A program made the position numbers and the translations under genes. A stretch of 64,000 nucleotides of DNA from SABI01 sp963678555 (GTDB lineage: Bacteria; Spirochaetota; Spirochaetia; Sphaerochaetales; Sphaerochaetaceae): the NCBI GenBank assembly GCA_963678555.2, contig CAXXJA010000002.1, forward strand, positions 1,054,001-1,118,000, given 5' to 3'. The stretch's first letter is position 1. The number at the start of each line of letters is the position of its first letter. Positions 9,108-18,237 of this stretch are shown one piece after another. The notes under the pieces are model-generated. The model had not been told where the DNA came from. It made no database searches and worked only from the letters and a program-made list of their open reading frames with translations.

Positions 9108-9898
9108 ACTACCTCCTCCTGGGGTCTGATGACACCCGAATATGTCCTGCCGTTCTCACAGATCGTATATGGTCCCTGATCCCGCCACTTCCGCTCCAGG
9201 GATGCCTTCAACACCTCGGGTGAGTTGTTCTCAAGCGAGAGATGGCAGAAATAGACATTCCTATCGTCATTATGGTTCAGAGTGTTCAGGAAGTCTATCG
9301 AAACATCGTTCGAAAGATGTCCTTCATTACCGCTGATGCGTTTTTTCAGGTAATAGGGATACGGCCCGTTTTCCAGCATGGACTCATCGTAGTTCGCTTC
9401 CAGGAACAGCACATCACTTTCCGAGGCGTGAGATATCATGTGGTCGCTCACCGTACCGGTGTCGGTAAGCAGGACGAACGTGCGTCCCCCGACCTGCACA
9501 CTGAAGCCCTGAGAATGGGGCGAATCATGGTGCGTCGCAAAGGATGAGACCAGGAACGGACCGACGCTGACCTCCCGGGTGTCCATAGGCATGTGCAGCT
9601 CTTCAGGAATACGGAGATTCCTGAACTCCCGGATCCCGTCATGAATCCGGTGGTGGAGAAACACCGGCCGTTTCATCTGCCGTGCAAACACTCCCGCACC
9701 GCGGGCATGGTCAGGGTGGAGGTGTGTGATGAACAGGGCACTGATCAGTGAAGGATCGAAACCGGCGGTCTCGCACCGCTGTCTGATCTGCCTGAGGGAG
9801 AAACCTGCATCGAGAAGAATCGCCACACCCTCACGTTCGATGATGTAGCTGTTACCGCTCGAACCGCTTCCCAGCACAGCATAACGAATCATAGACAC
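9104..9898 (-). CDS. MBL-fold metal-dependent hydrolase, YycJ/WalJ-like
   Basis: A 264-residue metallo-beta-lactamase-fold protein. It starts with AVLGSGSSGNSYII, has the metal motif THLHPDHARGAG, a later LTDTGTVSDH and GNEGHLSNDVS with the remaining ligands. This matches the WalJ/YycJ family, probable exonucleases or phosphodiesterases, rather than a beta-lactamase. It overlaps the ArsC-like gene upstream by ten bases and the acyl-CoA ligase downstream by four, so it is firmly part of the operon. Confidence 0.88.
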   Translation of the reverse strand: MSMIRYAVLGSGSSGNSYIIEREGVAILLDAGFSLRQIRQRCETAGFDPSLISALFITHLHPDHARGAGVFARQMKRPVFLHHRIHDGIREFRNLRIPEELHMPMDTREVSVGPFLVSSFATHHDSPHSQGFSVQVGGRTFVLLTDTGTVSDHMISHASESDVLFLEANYDESMLENGPYPYYLKKRISGNEGHLSNDVSIDFLNTLNHNDDRNVYFCHLSLENNSPEVLKASLERKWRDQGPYTICENGRTYSGVIRPQEEVV

Positions 9899-10227
9899 TC
9901 CAGGATGGGAGAGAAATCGGTCAGACCGTGAGCACAGAGAATCTTTTTTCTGGATTTGATCAGGGGAGTCGCAAGGAGCTCGGGATGCTTCACCAGCTCC
10001 TTTACCGGGTTGTACTCACGATAGAAGTATCCGTTTTTCCGATAGTAGGTACTTTCGGTATCAATAAGTTCCTCAGGATCGAGATGGATGAACACTTTCT
10101 CCCATTCACCTGCACTCAGATCCCGTTCCTTCAGATCGACGAACTGATGCTCGATCCTGCGCTCCTTGCAGAAGCGGATCGCCTTGCGGGTATCTTTGCA
10201 TGTCTTTGTTCCGATAATCTGAACCAC
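9889..10227 (-). CDS. ArsC/Spx-family thioredoxin-fold protein
   Basis: A 112-residue protein of the arsenate-reductase/Spx family. The single active-site cysteine is in GTKTCKDTRKA at residue 10, and a TPLIKSRKK segment near residue 87 corresponds to the conserved basic region of the family. There is no second cysteine of a CxxC pair, so it is more like ArsC/YffB than Spx. Start GTG 10227 has GGAGG seven bases upstream. It opens the seven-gene operon that runs to 3471. No arsenic gene is nearby, so a role in arsenate reduction is doubtful. Confidence 0.82.
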   Translation of the reverse strand: MVQIIGTKTCKDTRKAIRFCKERRIEHQFVDLKERDLSAGEWEKVFIHLDPEELIDTESTYYRKNGYFYREYNPVKELVKHPELLATPLIKSRKKILCAHGLTDFSPILECL

Positions 10228-10244
10228 GTGAACACCTCCAGACC

Positions 10245-10273
10245 ACTATAGCGAGAACTCCGGCAGACGTCTA
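10245..10273 (-). promoter_or_regulatory. Promoter of the seven-gene minus-strand operon
   Basis: On the minus strand, TAGACG (10268-10273) lies 17 bases before TATAGT (10245-10250), and the first gene's GTG starts 18 bases downstream of the -10. The -10 is a close match to consensus and the -35 a moderate one. Confidence 0.6.
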
Positions 10274-10396
10274 CCGGCTTCATACATTCAGCCAACCGTA
10301 CCGTGACAGAGTCGGACAGCTCCTTCGATGCACCAGGTATCAGGATAATCAGAAGAGATTCTTCCTTCCCTGCCGTTCATTCACGGTCGATGTGAG

Positions 10397-10425
10397 TTGA
10401 CAAAACCTGCGTAAGAATGAATTAT
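10397..10425 (+). promoter_or_regulatory. Promoter of asnS
   Basis: A perfect -35, TTGACA (10397-10402), is followed after 17 bases by AATTAT (10420-10425). The predicted start leaves a leader of about 17 bases that contains the TAGGAG ribosome site of asnS. Confidence 0.65.
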
Positions 10426-10448
10426 TCTCAGATGGTAGGAGTCAATTC

Positions 10449-11834
10449 ATGAAAGAACGCATTATTCATCTACTCAACAGGAAGCCTTCAGACACAGTCA
10501 TCACTGCAGAAGGCTGGGTCCGCACCAAACGTATGAGCAAGACCGTCTGCTTTCTCGAGCTCAACGACGGTTCGAGTCTTTCGTCCCTGCAGATAGTCGT
10601 CGATCTTGAAACGTTCATGAATAACGCGATCCTTGACAGCATTCAGACCGGTGCCGCCATACGTGCAAAAGGGCTCCTCGCAGCCAGCCCGGGCGGGAAA
10701 CAGTCAGTGGAGCTGCAGTGCACGGAGATTGAACTGCATGGAGAGGCAGGACCGGACTACCCGCTCCAGAAGAAACGGCACTCCCTCGAATATCTACGGG
10801 AGATCGCTCATCTGAGGGGACGGACAAACACCATGTCTGCCGTGATGCGGGTGAGGAACGAGATATCCTATGCCATCCACACCTATTTCTATGAGAAGGG
10901 CTTCACGTACATTCACACACCGATCATCAGCACAAGTGACGCGGAAGGTGCAGGAGAGATGTTCCAGGTAACAACGCTCGACCTCCTCAACGCGAAACGT
11001 ACCGAGGACGGACAGATTGACTACTCAAAGGATTTCTTCGGACGAAAAGCCTCCCTCACGGTGAGCGGGCAACTTCAGGGCGAGACCTATGCCCTTGCGC
11101 TCAAGGATATCTACACATTCGGTCCCACCTTCCGTGCAGAGAACTCGAACACGAAACGGCACCTCAGCGAATTCTGGATGATCGAACCGGAGATGGCCTT
11201 TTGTGACCTGGAAGGGGACATGCAGGTAGCCGAGGAGTTTCTCAAATATGTATTCTCACGGGTCCTGAACCGCTGTGAAGAGGACATGGCCTTCTTCAGC
11301 CGCTTTATTGAGAAGGGAGTGAGTGAGGTGCTTCAGCAGGTGATAGAGACTCCCTTTGCCCATGTCACCTACACTGATGCGGTTACCGAACTGAGTAAGA
11401 GCAACTCAACCTTCGATTATCCCGTATCCTTCGGAGTCGATCTTCAGACAGAGCACGAGAGGTTCCTCACCGAACAGGTCTTCAAGGGTCCGGTGATCGT
11501 CACAGACTACCCGAAGGAGATCAAAGCCTTCTATATGAAGATGAATGACGACAACAAGACCGTCAGGGCGATGGATGTCCTTGTCCCCCGACTCGGAGAG
11601 ATCATCGGGGGAAGTGAGAGGGAGGCACGTCTGGACGTCCTCACACATCGGATGAAGGAACTGAACCTCATTCCCGAAGATTACTGGTGGTACCTTGATC
11701 TGAGGCGCTACGGCTCGGTCAGCCATGCCGGCTTCGGTCTCGGATTCGACCGTATCGTACAGTATATCACCGGCATGCAGAATATCAGGGACGTCATCCC
11801 CTATCCGAGAGCAGCAAAACAGGCAGACTTCTAG
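10449..11834 (+). CDS. asnS: Asparaginyl-tRNA synthetase
   Basis: A 461-residue class IIb tRNA synthetase that charges tRNA-Asn. An N-terminal OB-fold (GWVRTKR ... FLELNDGSS) binds the anticodon. The catalytic domain has motif 2 as FRAENSNTKRHLSEFWMIE and motif 3 as GFGLGFDRIVQYITG, the AsnRS form. Its length matches the family. The ATG at 10449 follows TAGGAGTCAATTC. The presence of AsnRS indicates that Asn-tRNA need not be made by transamidation. Confidence 0.96.
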   Translation: MKERIIHLLNRKPSDTVITAEGWVRTKRMSKTVCFLELNDGSSLSSLQIVVDLETFMNNAILDSIQTGAAIRAKGLLAASPGGKQSVELQCTEIELHGEAGPDYPLQKKRHSLEYLREIAHLRGRTNTMSAVMRVRNEISYAIHTYFYEKGFTYIHTPIISTSDAEGAGEMFQVTTLDLLNAKRTEDGQIDYSKDFFGRKASLTVSGQLQGETYALALKDIYTFGPTFRAENSNTKRHLSEFWMIEPEMAFCDLEGDMQVAEEFLKYVFSRVLNRCEEDMAFFSRFIEKGVSEVLQQVIETPFAHVTYTDAVTELSKSNSTFDYPVSFGVDLQTEHERFLTEQVFKGPVIVTDYPKEIKAFYMKMNDDNKTVRAMDVLVPRLGEIIGGSEREARLDVLTHRMKELNLIPEDYWWYLDLRRYGSVSHAGFGLGFDRIVQYITGMQNIRDVIPYPRAAKQADF

Positions 11835-11848
11835 AAGAGCTGCCTGTT
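11818..11848 (-). terminator. Stem-loop between convergent asnS and the LuxR-type gene
   Basis: A 9-bp inverted repeat (AACAGGCAG 11818-11826 and CTGCCTGTT 11840-11848) encloses the self-complementary CTTCTAGAAG. It spans the asnS stop codon and touches the stop of the convergent regulator. On the minus strand the stem is followed by TTGC with a short T-run inside GTTTTG, so it may terminate the minus transcript. Confidence 0.45.
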
Positions 11849-12483
11849 CAACCGGTGAGGCACCTGCCCCTGCGACGCAGTGCGGCAAAGAGAGTGAGCT
11901 GCTGGAGGGTGTGAGAATCCGTCTTGATATACAGACTCCGCTGATGGGCGGCTACGGTGTAGGGAGAAATGCTCAGTTCGTAGGCGACCTCCTTCACGCT
12001 CATTCCCTGTGCGAACAGATCGAGCACCTCGTTCTCCCGTGCAGTGAACCGTACGGAATGACTGCCCTCTTCTTCCCTCTCTCCTTCGTCCCGGATAATA
12101 CCGCGCAGATAGTCGATACACAGCTCGAACGAGACAGAGGGAATCTCCCGTGAGAGAAATGGGACGGAACGGAAAAGCCGGTGTCCGCCTGACAGTTCAC
12201 CTGCAAGACGTTCATGATAGACGATGAGCATATGTTCAGGGACAGGACCTGCCTCGAGGATATCTGCGGATGCACGCGCATCTTCGGGATGGAACACCAG
12301 ATGGATATGGAGATACCCGGTTTCTTCATGGAGCGACTTCATCGTGAACCTGTTCTGACCGGAGACCTGCAAGAGAAGGGTCCTTACGGTGTGAAGGGAG
12401 GGAAACTGACTGAGAATCCAGTACCTGAAAGTCTCTATCAGTGCGGCATCAAATCCTGTAATGAGTATCGCTAGATCGTTCAC
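11848..12483 (-). CDS. LuxR-type helix-turn-helix transcriptional regulator
   Basis: A 211-residue protein with a clear C-terminal LuxR/GerE domain: FTARENEVLDLFAQGMSVKE, then VAYELSISPYTVAAHQRSLY, where the second helix should bind DNA. The N-terminal 130 residues are of receiver-like size but show no convincing phospho-acceptor pattern, so this may be a divergent or unphosphorylated response-regulator-like protein. The start appears to be GTG 12483 with a weak ribosome site. It lies 33 bases downstream of the DUF188 gene on the same strand. The target genes are unknown. Confidence 0.75.
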   Translation of the reverse strand: MNDLAILITGFDAALIETFRYWILSQFPSLHTVRTLLLQVSGQNRFTMKSLHEETGYLHIHLVFHPEDARASADILEAGPVPEHMLIVYHERLAGELSGGHRLFRSVPFLSREIPSVSFELCIDYLRGIIRDEGEREEEGSHSVRFTARENEVLDLFAQGMSVKEVAYELSISPYTVAAHQRSLYIKTDSHTLQQLTLFAALRRRGRCLTG

Positions 12484-12516
12484 ATACAGAAGGACGTGCC
12501 GCAGAGACGTTCTGCT

Positions 12517-13011
12517 TCACCGTCCGAGCCGTGTCAGTTCTCGGTCTAGAGCGTTGGCAAACTTCTGGATCTCACGGGCATTCACCGGCTTGTTCTTCTG
12601 ATCGAAGATCTGCATATCCCTGAACTCACTCATCACATTGCGCAGAGACAGACGTTCCTTCACGTTGTTCTCAGTGAACAGTCCACCACGATCGTCCAGT
12701 ACTTTGAGCCCTTTGACGACAAGTCGATCCGCCAGGATCACATCCCGGGTCACCGCCAGGGCTCCTGATACTGCATTGTCCACAAGGAAGTTATCTGCAC
12801 TGTCATCCCCTCTCTCCACCACCACCATCCTGATCAGGAAGGGCTCACGATTCTCCCGGCGTTCCGCCTCGAGAACATCCTGGAGTGGACGGTCTGCGAC
12901 AAAAATTGCGGGAACACGCCGCTTCAGCACCGCCTTAAGCAGAATAGTGCGTATCTGACGAGGACAGGAATCTGCATCGACAAAGAGCTGTATATGAGAG
13001 AATTCCTTCAT
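12517..13011 (-). CDS. YaiI/YqxD family (DUF188) protein
   Basis: A 164-residue protein of the DUF188 family, a PIN/NYN-like fold. The family signatures are FVDADSCPRQIRTILLKA at the N-terminus, GDDSADNFLVDNA in the middle (acidic putative metal site), AVTRDVILADRLVVKG, and DRGGLFTENNVKERLSLRN. The acidic residues fit a nuclease-like site, but no activity is established. The sequence upstream of ATG 13011 contains GGAGAAGGTACGATTGCAGC. Confidence 0.87.
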   Translation of the reverse strand: MKEFSHIQLFVDADSCPRQIRTILLKAVLKRRVPAIFVADRPLQDVLEAERRENREPFLIRMVVVERGDDSADNFLVDNAVSGALAVTRDVILADRLVVKGLKVLDDRGGLFTENNVKERLSLRNVMSEFRDMQIFDQKNKPVNAREIQKFANALDRELTRLGR

Positions 13012-13096
13012 GCTGCAATCGTACCTTCTCCTGTACCATCAAGTCAATAATCGACTGTTATCACCCGATTATCCTGCACAGCTGAGTGTGAAACTC

Positions 13097-13126
13097 TTGC
13101 ATGCGGATAAAAAAAATCGGTACAAT
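13097..13126 (+). promoter_or_regulatory. Promoter of PPi-phosphofructokinase
   Basis: TTGCAT (13097-13102) lies 18 bases before TACAAT (13121-13126). The predicted start near 13133 leaves a leader of about 28 bases with an AAGGAG ribosome site. Confidence 0.62.
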
Positions 13127-13160
13127 GAGAGTCACATACAACCCCTCAAGGAGCCATAGA

Positions 13161-14816
13161 ATGGAGTATTCAGCACTACAGAAGGCACGATACGAGTATC
13201 AGCCGAAATTACCCTCAATACTGAGGAACCCCATCCACTCTCTTGTAGCAGTCACGGGAGAAGCGACAAGCCCGGCACAGGATGCTGCACAGATCAGAGA
13301 ACTGTTCCCCTCAACCTTCGGCCTTCCGAAAGTCGACTTCAAGGTCACACAGGACACTGTCTCACACGAGGCGTTCAACATGGGTGTCATACTGAGCGGC
13401 GGGCAGGCCCCCGGCGGCCACAATGTAATCAGCGGGCTGTACGATGCCCTCAAAAACGCTAACCCCGCATCGAACCTCTACGGCTTTCTCGGAGGCCCCT
13501 CCGGTCTTCTGGAAGACAAAAAGGTGCTGTTCGATGATGCATTCATCGATGAATACCGTAACACCGGCGGATTCGATATCATCGGTAGCGGCAGAACGAA
13601 ACTCGAAACCACCGAGCAGTTCGACACCTGTGCAGAGGTCTGCAGGAAGAACAATATCACAGCGATCGTCATCATCGGCGGGGATGATTCGAACACCAAC
13701 GCCGCGGTCCTCGGTGAATATTTTCTGAACAAGGGCTCTGACATCTCAGTCGTGGGGTGCCCCAAGACGATCGACGGGGACCTGAAGAACGAATTCATAG
13801 AAGTCTCCTTCGGTTTCGACACTGCGACCAAGACCTACAGTGAACTCATCGGAAACCTGATGAGGGATGCGAACAGTTCGAAGAAGTACTGGCACTTCAT
13901 CAAACTGATGGGACGAAGTGCCTCGCACATTGCACTCGAGTGTGCACTGCAGACTCAACCGAACGTCTGTCTCGTCAGTGAAGAGATCGAAGCGAAAAAC
14001 ATGTCACTTCAGGATGTGGTGGGAATTATCACCGATGCTGTCGTGGCACGCGCTGAGAAGGGTCTCAACTACGGGATCGCTCTCATCCCGGAAGGACTTG
14101 TTGAGTTCATACCGGAGGTGAAGACCCTTATCTCCACCCTCAACACCCTCCTTGCGAAGGAAGAGGAAGCCTACGGCAGCCTGCATACCTGGGAGGAACA
14201 GAAGGAATTTGTCACTTCCAGGCTGGAAACAGGCAACAGACATGTATTCCTCTCGCTTCCGACCGATATCCAGAAGCAGCTTCTCATGGACCGCGACCCT
14301 CACGGCAATGTGCAGGTCTCACGGATCGAGACGGAGAAGATGCTGATCAGCATGGTTGACAGTGCGCTCACACAGAAGAAGAAAGAGGGAAGCTACCGAG
14401 GCGCCTTCACCGGCCTCAATCATTTCTTCGGGTACGAAGGACGCTGCGCCTTCCCGTCCAATTTCGATGCAGACTACTGTTACTCTCTCGGGTACAACGC
14501 ATACCTGCTCGTATCGAACAGGTTCAGCGGGTATATCTCTTCGGTGGGCAACCTCACCGCACCGGCGGACCAGTGGACCGCAGGCGGTATTCCCATCACG
14601 ATGATGATGAACCTTGAAGAACGGCACGGAGAGATGAAGCCTGTCATCAAAAAGGCACTTGTCGACCTGGAGGGGAAACCGTTCAAGTACTTTGAAAAGA
14701 TGAGAGAGACATGGAAGGTTGAAACCTCATTCATCTTCCCCGGTGCTATCCAGTACTACGGCCCGAGTGAGGTCTGTGATGCAGTGACACGCACCCTGAC
14801 TCTGGAACACAACTGA
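13161..14816 (+). CDS. pfp: PPi-dependent 6-phosphofructokinase, long type
   Basis: This 551-residue enzyme phosphorylates fructose 6-phosphate with pyrophosphate in a reversible glycolytic step. The PPi-specific residues are visible: GGDDSNTNAA (Asp where ATP enzymes have Gly) and PKTIDGDLKN (Lys that blocks the ATP mode). The N-terminal GVILSGGQAPGGHNVISGL is the family's phosphate loop. Its length and about 60-residue N-terminal extension match the long spirochaete/plant-beta class. ATG 13161 follows AAGGAGCCATAGA; an upstream ATG at 13101 lies inside the promoter and is unlikely. A strong terminator follows. Confidence 0.95.
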   Translation: MEYSALQKARYEYQPKLPSILRNPIHSLVAVTGEATSPAQDAAQIRELFPSTFGLPKVDFKVTQDTVSHEAFNMGVILSGGQAPGGHNVISGLYDALKNANPASNLYGFLGGPSGLLEDKKVLFDDAFIDEYRNTGGFDIIGSGRTKLETTEQFDTCAEVCRKNNITAIVIIGGDDSNTNAAVLGEYFLNKGSDISVVGCPKTIDGDLKNEFIEVSFGFDTATKTYSELIGNLMRDANSSKKYWHFIKLMGRSASHIALECALQTQPNVCLVSEEIEAKNMSLQDVVGIITDAVVARAEKGLNYGIALIPEGLVEFIPEVKTLISTLNTLLAKEEEAYGSLHTWEEQKEFVTSRLETGNRHVFLSLPTDIQKQLLMDRDPHGNVQVSRIETEKMLISMVDSALTQKKKEGSYRGAFTGLNHFFGYEGRCAFPSNFDADYCYSLGYNAYLLVSNRFSGYISSVGNLTAPADQWTAGGIPITMMMNLEERHGEMKPVIKKALVDLEGKPFKYFEKMRETWKVETSFIFPGAIQYYGPSEVCDAVTRTLTLEHN

Positions 14817-14842
14817 AGGCAGAAAACCCCCTGAGACAACGG

Positions 14843-14872
14843 TGCAGCTGAGTATCTCAGCTGCATCTTTTT
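14843..14872 (+). terminator. Intrinsic terminator after PPi-PFK
   Basis: A perfect 10-bp stem (TGCAGCTGAG 14843-14852 and CTCAGCTGCA 14856-14865) closes a three-base loop and is followed by TCTTTTT. It begins 26 bases after the stop codon. Confidence 0.88.
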
Positions 14873-14927
14873 GTAATCGCGTGTACCGGGAGTGTATCAC
14901 AAGACAATCTGGTGCACCTCACACCCT

Positions 14928-16094
14928 TCAGATGATGGAATAGAGAATATCTTTCACCTCGGAAGGAGGAATCGTGACCGGGGCGTTTCTCTGTGCCTTG
15001 ACGACATCCAGAGTGTCCATGTCTTCACGGGTGAACCCGAAAGCGGAGGCGGGAGGCAGCTGAGCGAGAAGCTCGAGACGCTCGAGGAGTTCAATCGCCT
15101 GTTCCGGACCCGTCAGATCCCATGCGAGGGCAAGACGGTGAAGCCGTGTAAGGTACTCATCAGCATCCCCCTGCGCTACTGCACGGTCAAACATGGCCCT
15201 GTTTGTCTTCGCGATAAGCAGGGCACAGGCGACACCGTGAGGTATCCTGTGGATAGCTCCCATGGGGCCGCTCAGTCCATGAACATAGCCCAGACCTGCA
15301 TGAGCAAGTCCTACACCGCTGATGAAGGCCCCATAGCTGAGGGTAGACAGATGATCCTCTCTCCTCCCGCTTTTCTCAAGAAGCCCCATGAGGGCGTAGG
15401 GCATATACTCAAGCGCCCTGATAACCAGGGAATCAATATACCGGTTCGTCGAGACGGAGAAGTATGCCTCAAGGAGCTGTGTCAGTGCATCCATCCCGCT
15501 TGGGATGAGAACTGACAGAGGGACTGTATCAAGCAGCAGCGGGTCAAGAACGGCAAGGTCACACACATACGAGTCATGTCTGAGTGATTTCTTGAAGCCA
15601 TCGGTTCCGACTCTGGTAAGCACCGCATTCTTGGTGGCCTCGCTTCCGGTTCCTGCTGTCGTGGGAACGAGAACGAGACCGATCCGTCCCGCGGGCGCCG
15701 TTCGGTCACCGACCCCTTCCAGATACTCGATGACAGACGCGTCGTGCATTGCCGGATCCTTTCGGTGAAGAAGCATGGCTGAAACAGCTTTGGCAGCATC
15801 CAGAACACTTCCGCCTCCGATACCGAGCACCGTATCCACCGGTTCTCCCCGATAGCGTTCGGTGATCGTATCGATTACCTCCACCGTCGGCTCTCCACTG
15901 ACCTGTTCCCGGTAGTATCCGATATGTTCCCGCTCGAACGCATCAAACACCTCCACAACCGCTCTGTGACTAGACGCGGAGGGAGATACCAGACAGAGCA
16001 CATGCCTACCGGCAAGCTCAGCTGATACCCCTCTCAGGGAACCGGGGCCGCTGAGGACCTTAGGAACCTGGAGAAGGGTGAAACGCTCGTCCAT
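14928..16094 (-). CDS. Iron-containing alcohol dehydrogenase
   Basis: A 388-residue group III alcohol dehydrogenase that should reduce an aldehyde or ketone with NAD(P)H. The coenzyme loop is GIGGGSVLDAAKAVS, with PTTAGTGSEATKNAVLT in the phosphate region. The metal site appears in SGMDALTQLLEAYFS, LAHAGLGYVHGLSGPMGAI and HRIPHGVACALL. Physiological substrate cannot be read. Its ATG shares one base with the yhbY stop (TGATG), placing it third in an acyl-CoA ligase-yhbY-adh operon. Confidence 0.92.
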   Translation of the reverse strand: MDERFTLLQVPKVLSGPGSLRGVSAELAGRHVLCLVSPSASSHRAVVEVFDAFEREHIGYYREQVSGEPTVEVIDTITERYRGEPVDTVLGIGGGSVLDAAKAVSAMLLHRKDPAMHDASVIEYLEGVGDRTAPAGRIGLVLVPTTAGTGSEATKNAVLTRVGTDGFKKSLRHDSYVCDLAVLDPLLLDTVPLSVLIPSGMDALTQLLEAYFSVSTNRYIDSLVIRALEYMPYALMGLLEKSGRREDHLSTLSYGAFISGVGLAHAGLGYVHGLSGPMGAIHRIPHGVACALLIAKTNRAMFDRAVAQGDADEYLTRLHRLALAWDLTGPEQAIELLERLELLAQLPPASAFGFTREDMDTLDVVKAQRNAPVTIPPSEVKDILYSII

Positions 16095-16402
16095 CAGTCG
16101 GTCACCGAATCAGGAATGTGGATGACCTGAGCATCAGGGTCCTCATTCTGCCGGAAGATGATCGCAACATGACCCACAGTAGTCACGACTGCCGCGTTGA
16201 CCTGTTTCGTGAGTTCATCCGCCAGCGGCCGTACCTCATTCTTGAAATCCTGGAAACGGACCTTGACGAGTTCATGTGCAATGAGGGCTTCGTCAAGTGC
16301 CTTGACAACGCCCTCATCAACCCCTTTCTTGCCCACCATAACTGCCGGTTGCAGATTGTGGGCAATCCTACGTAAATAATTTCTTGTCGAACTGTTCATC
16401 AT
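16094..16402 (-). CDS. yhbY: YhbY-family RNA-binding protein (CRM domain)
   Basis: A 102-residue single CRM-domain protein. The pattern is complete: RNYLRRIAHNLQPAVMVGKK at the N-terminus (the GxxG-type loop VGKKGV), then LIAHELVKVRFQDFK and VGHVAIIFRQ at the end. Family members associate with pre-50S ribosomes. ATG 16402 lies 12 bases after the stop of the acyl-CoA ligase, and its stop overlaps the dehydrogenase start. Confidence 0.9.
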   Translation of the reverse strand: MMNSSTRNYLRRIAHNLQPAVMVGKKGVDEGVVKALDEALIAHELVKVRFQDFKNEVRPLADELTKQVNAAVVTTVGHVAIIFRQNEDPDAQVIHIPDSVTD

Positions 16403-16414
16403 GATACGTTCATA

Positions 16415-18169
16415 CTACACCTTGTCGTACTGCTTTGCAACAATGTGGCGCTTGATTTTCTTGGTACTTGTCATCTCGAGAGGCTCTTTTGCGATGGTGA
16501 GACGGGTGATTCTCTTGTAATGAATCATCTCCTTGTTGACCGCATCCACGATCCCCTGCATATGCTTCAGCACATGGTTGTCGAGGTCTTCAGCGCTCAC
16601 CTCTTTCTTCACTTCATCAAGATATTTTTCACTCGGGTAGATGATACAGCGGATACCCTCCGACTTGTTCTGCACATCGACCAGATAACCGAGCACACAG
16701 ATCTGTTCTATCTCATCATACAGCTGGAACATATCCTCTATCTCCTCGGGAAATACATTCTTTCCTCCCTCGGTGACGATAAGTGATTTCTTCCTTCCGG
16801 TGAGGTAGACAAAGTTTCTTGCATCGATGTATCCGGCATCTCCGGTTCTCAGCCAGCCGTCCCCGCTGAGCACTTCCTCGGTAGCTTCCTCGTTCTTGTA
16901 GTAGCCCTGCATCACCATCGGTCCCTTGACAAGGATCTCTCCGATATGTCTGTCATCCGGATCAAGGATCTTCATCTCGGTTCTGGGAAGAATCTTACCC
17001 ACCGAGGTCTCGATGTAATCATCGATAGGATTCAGTGTGATGATGGGAGAGGTCTCTGTGAGTCCATAGCCCTGGACAAAGTCGATTCCCAGCTGATTGA
17101 AGAGCTTGAAGGTCCGTGAGGGAAGAGGTCCTCCTCCACTGATGCAGATACGGATATTGTCCATAGAAAGCTTTGCAAGAATTCCGTTGAACATCTTGTG
17201 TCCGGGATTCACCTTGAAAATCTTCTTGATCAGGCCGCTTATGCTCATCAGGAAGCGGATAAGGCCGTACACAACGATCCCCTTCTCTCTGATTCCGTTG
17301 AGCAGTCCCTTGAGCATCTTGTTGAACAGCATCGGAACGGCCAGGAACATGGTGACCTTTCCCTGTTTCAGTTCCTTCAGGATCTGTGAGACGAGCAGCT
17401 TCTTCCCGAACACGATTTCTGCACCCGTGCTGATGGCTTCGATGAAGACGGCCAGCATGGTATAGGAGTGGTGGATCGGCAGAAGTGCGTAGAAGACGTC
17501 GCTGGGAAGGACAGTCAGAAGATCCTGGGCAAGGTAGCAGTCACTGACGAGGTTCGAGTGACTGAGCATCACGCCCTTGGGTTTCCCTGTCGTACCGCTG
17601 GTATACAGGATGGCTGCTATATCATCCTCACTCGCTTTGTCAAGCTTCTTTCTCTTATCCCCTTTCTTGTTCATGATATACGACTCATCATCACCGGGTT
17701 CGAGTGTGATCTTCTCTGTCAGCCCCACCTTCCCGTCGGCATCAACCTTGTTGATCCGTTCGGCGTCTATGAACAGATGAGTGACCGAGGAGAATGCAAG
17801 CAGGTTGTCAATTTCCTTGTCCGTCAGCTGATAGTCGATCGGAACGACGGTAGCGCCTGCCTTGAGTATGGCAAGGTACGCTATAGCCCACTCAGGTGAG
17901 TTCTTTCCTGTTACCGCTACGTTGCTGCCCTTCCCTATCCCCTGTGATTTCAGGTAATAGGCAACATTGATGACCTTTTCCTCGGCCTCTGCATAGGTAA
18001 GGGTCAGTTCAACAGGGGAGAAGGCGGTAAAACATCTGTTGTCAGGGAATCTCCTGCAGGTGATCTCGAACATCTCAGACACGGTTGGCCACTGACCGCT
18101 GAAGACATCGCCCCTGAATTCTTCCAGGAAATCCCAGGGTTTCCCGGCAGCTTTTTCATTCGTTCCCAT
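16415..18169 (-). CDS. AMP-forming acyl-CoA synthetase-like protein (second paralogue)
   Basis: A 584-residue ANL-superfamily enzyme. Motifs are ILYTSGTTGKPKGVMLSHSN, GYGLTETSPIITLNP, GWLRTGDAGYID and GRKKSLIVTEGGKNVFPE; the C-terminal catalytic lysine is in STKKIKRHIV. It resembles the ligase at 7371-9107 in layout but differs in the adenylate-lid residues. I chose ATG 18169 because GGAGGAAAGAT precedes it; an in-frame ATG at 18184 is five codons upstream and lacks spacing for that site. A good promoter lies at 18209-18237. Confidence 0.9.
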   Translation of the reverse strand: MGTNEKAAGKPWDFLEEFRGDVFSGQWPTVSEMFEITCRRFPDNRCFTAFSPVELTLTYAEAEEKVINVAYYLKSQGIGKGSNVAVTGKNSPEWAIAYLAILKAGATVVPIDYQLTDKEIDNLLAFSSVTHLFIDAERINKVDADGKVGLTEKITLEPGDDESYIMNKKGDKRKKLDKASEDDIAAILYTSGTTGKPKGVMLSHSNLVSDCYLAQDLLTVLPSDVFYALLPIHHSYTMLAVFIEAISTGAEIVFGKKLLVSQILKELKQGKVTMFLAVPMLFNKMLKGLLNGIREKGIVVYGLIRFLMSISGLIKKIFKVNPGHKMFNGILAKLSMDNIRICISGGGPLPSRTFKLFNQLGIDFVQGYGLTETSPIITLNPIDDYIETSVGKILPRTEMKILDPDDRHIGEILVKGPMVMQGYYKNEEATEEVLSGDGWLRTGDAGYIDARNFVYLTGRKKSLIVTEGGKNVFPEEIEDMFQLYDEIEQICVLGYLVDVQNKSEGIRCIIYPSEKYLDEVKKEVSAEDLDNHVLKHMQGIVDAVNKEMIHYKRITRLTIAKEPLEMTSTKKIKRHIVAKQYDKV

Positions 18170-18208
18170 ATCTTTCCTCCACATTCAATTATCTGGTTTT
18201 ATTCCTTC

Positions 18209-18237
18209 ACTATAGAACGGGAATGGGGAAAATACAA
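18209..18237 (-). promoter_or_regulatory. Promoter of the acyl-CoA ligase-yhbY-adh operon
   Basis: On the minus strand, TTGTAT (18232-18237) is followed after 17 bases by TATAGT (18209-18214). The leader to ATG 18169 would be about 33 bases and contains GGAGG. Confidence 0.65.

Noticed and set aside
9889..10227. Arsenate resistance gene
   Set aside because: The fold is ArsC-like, but there is no ars gene around it and the family has many members without that role.
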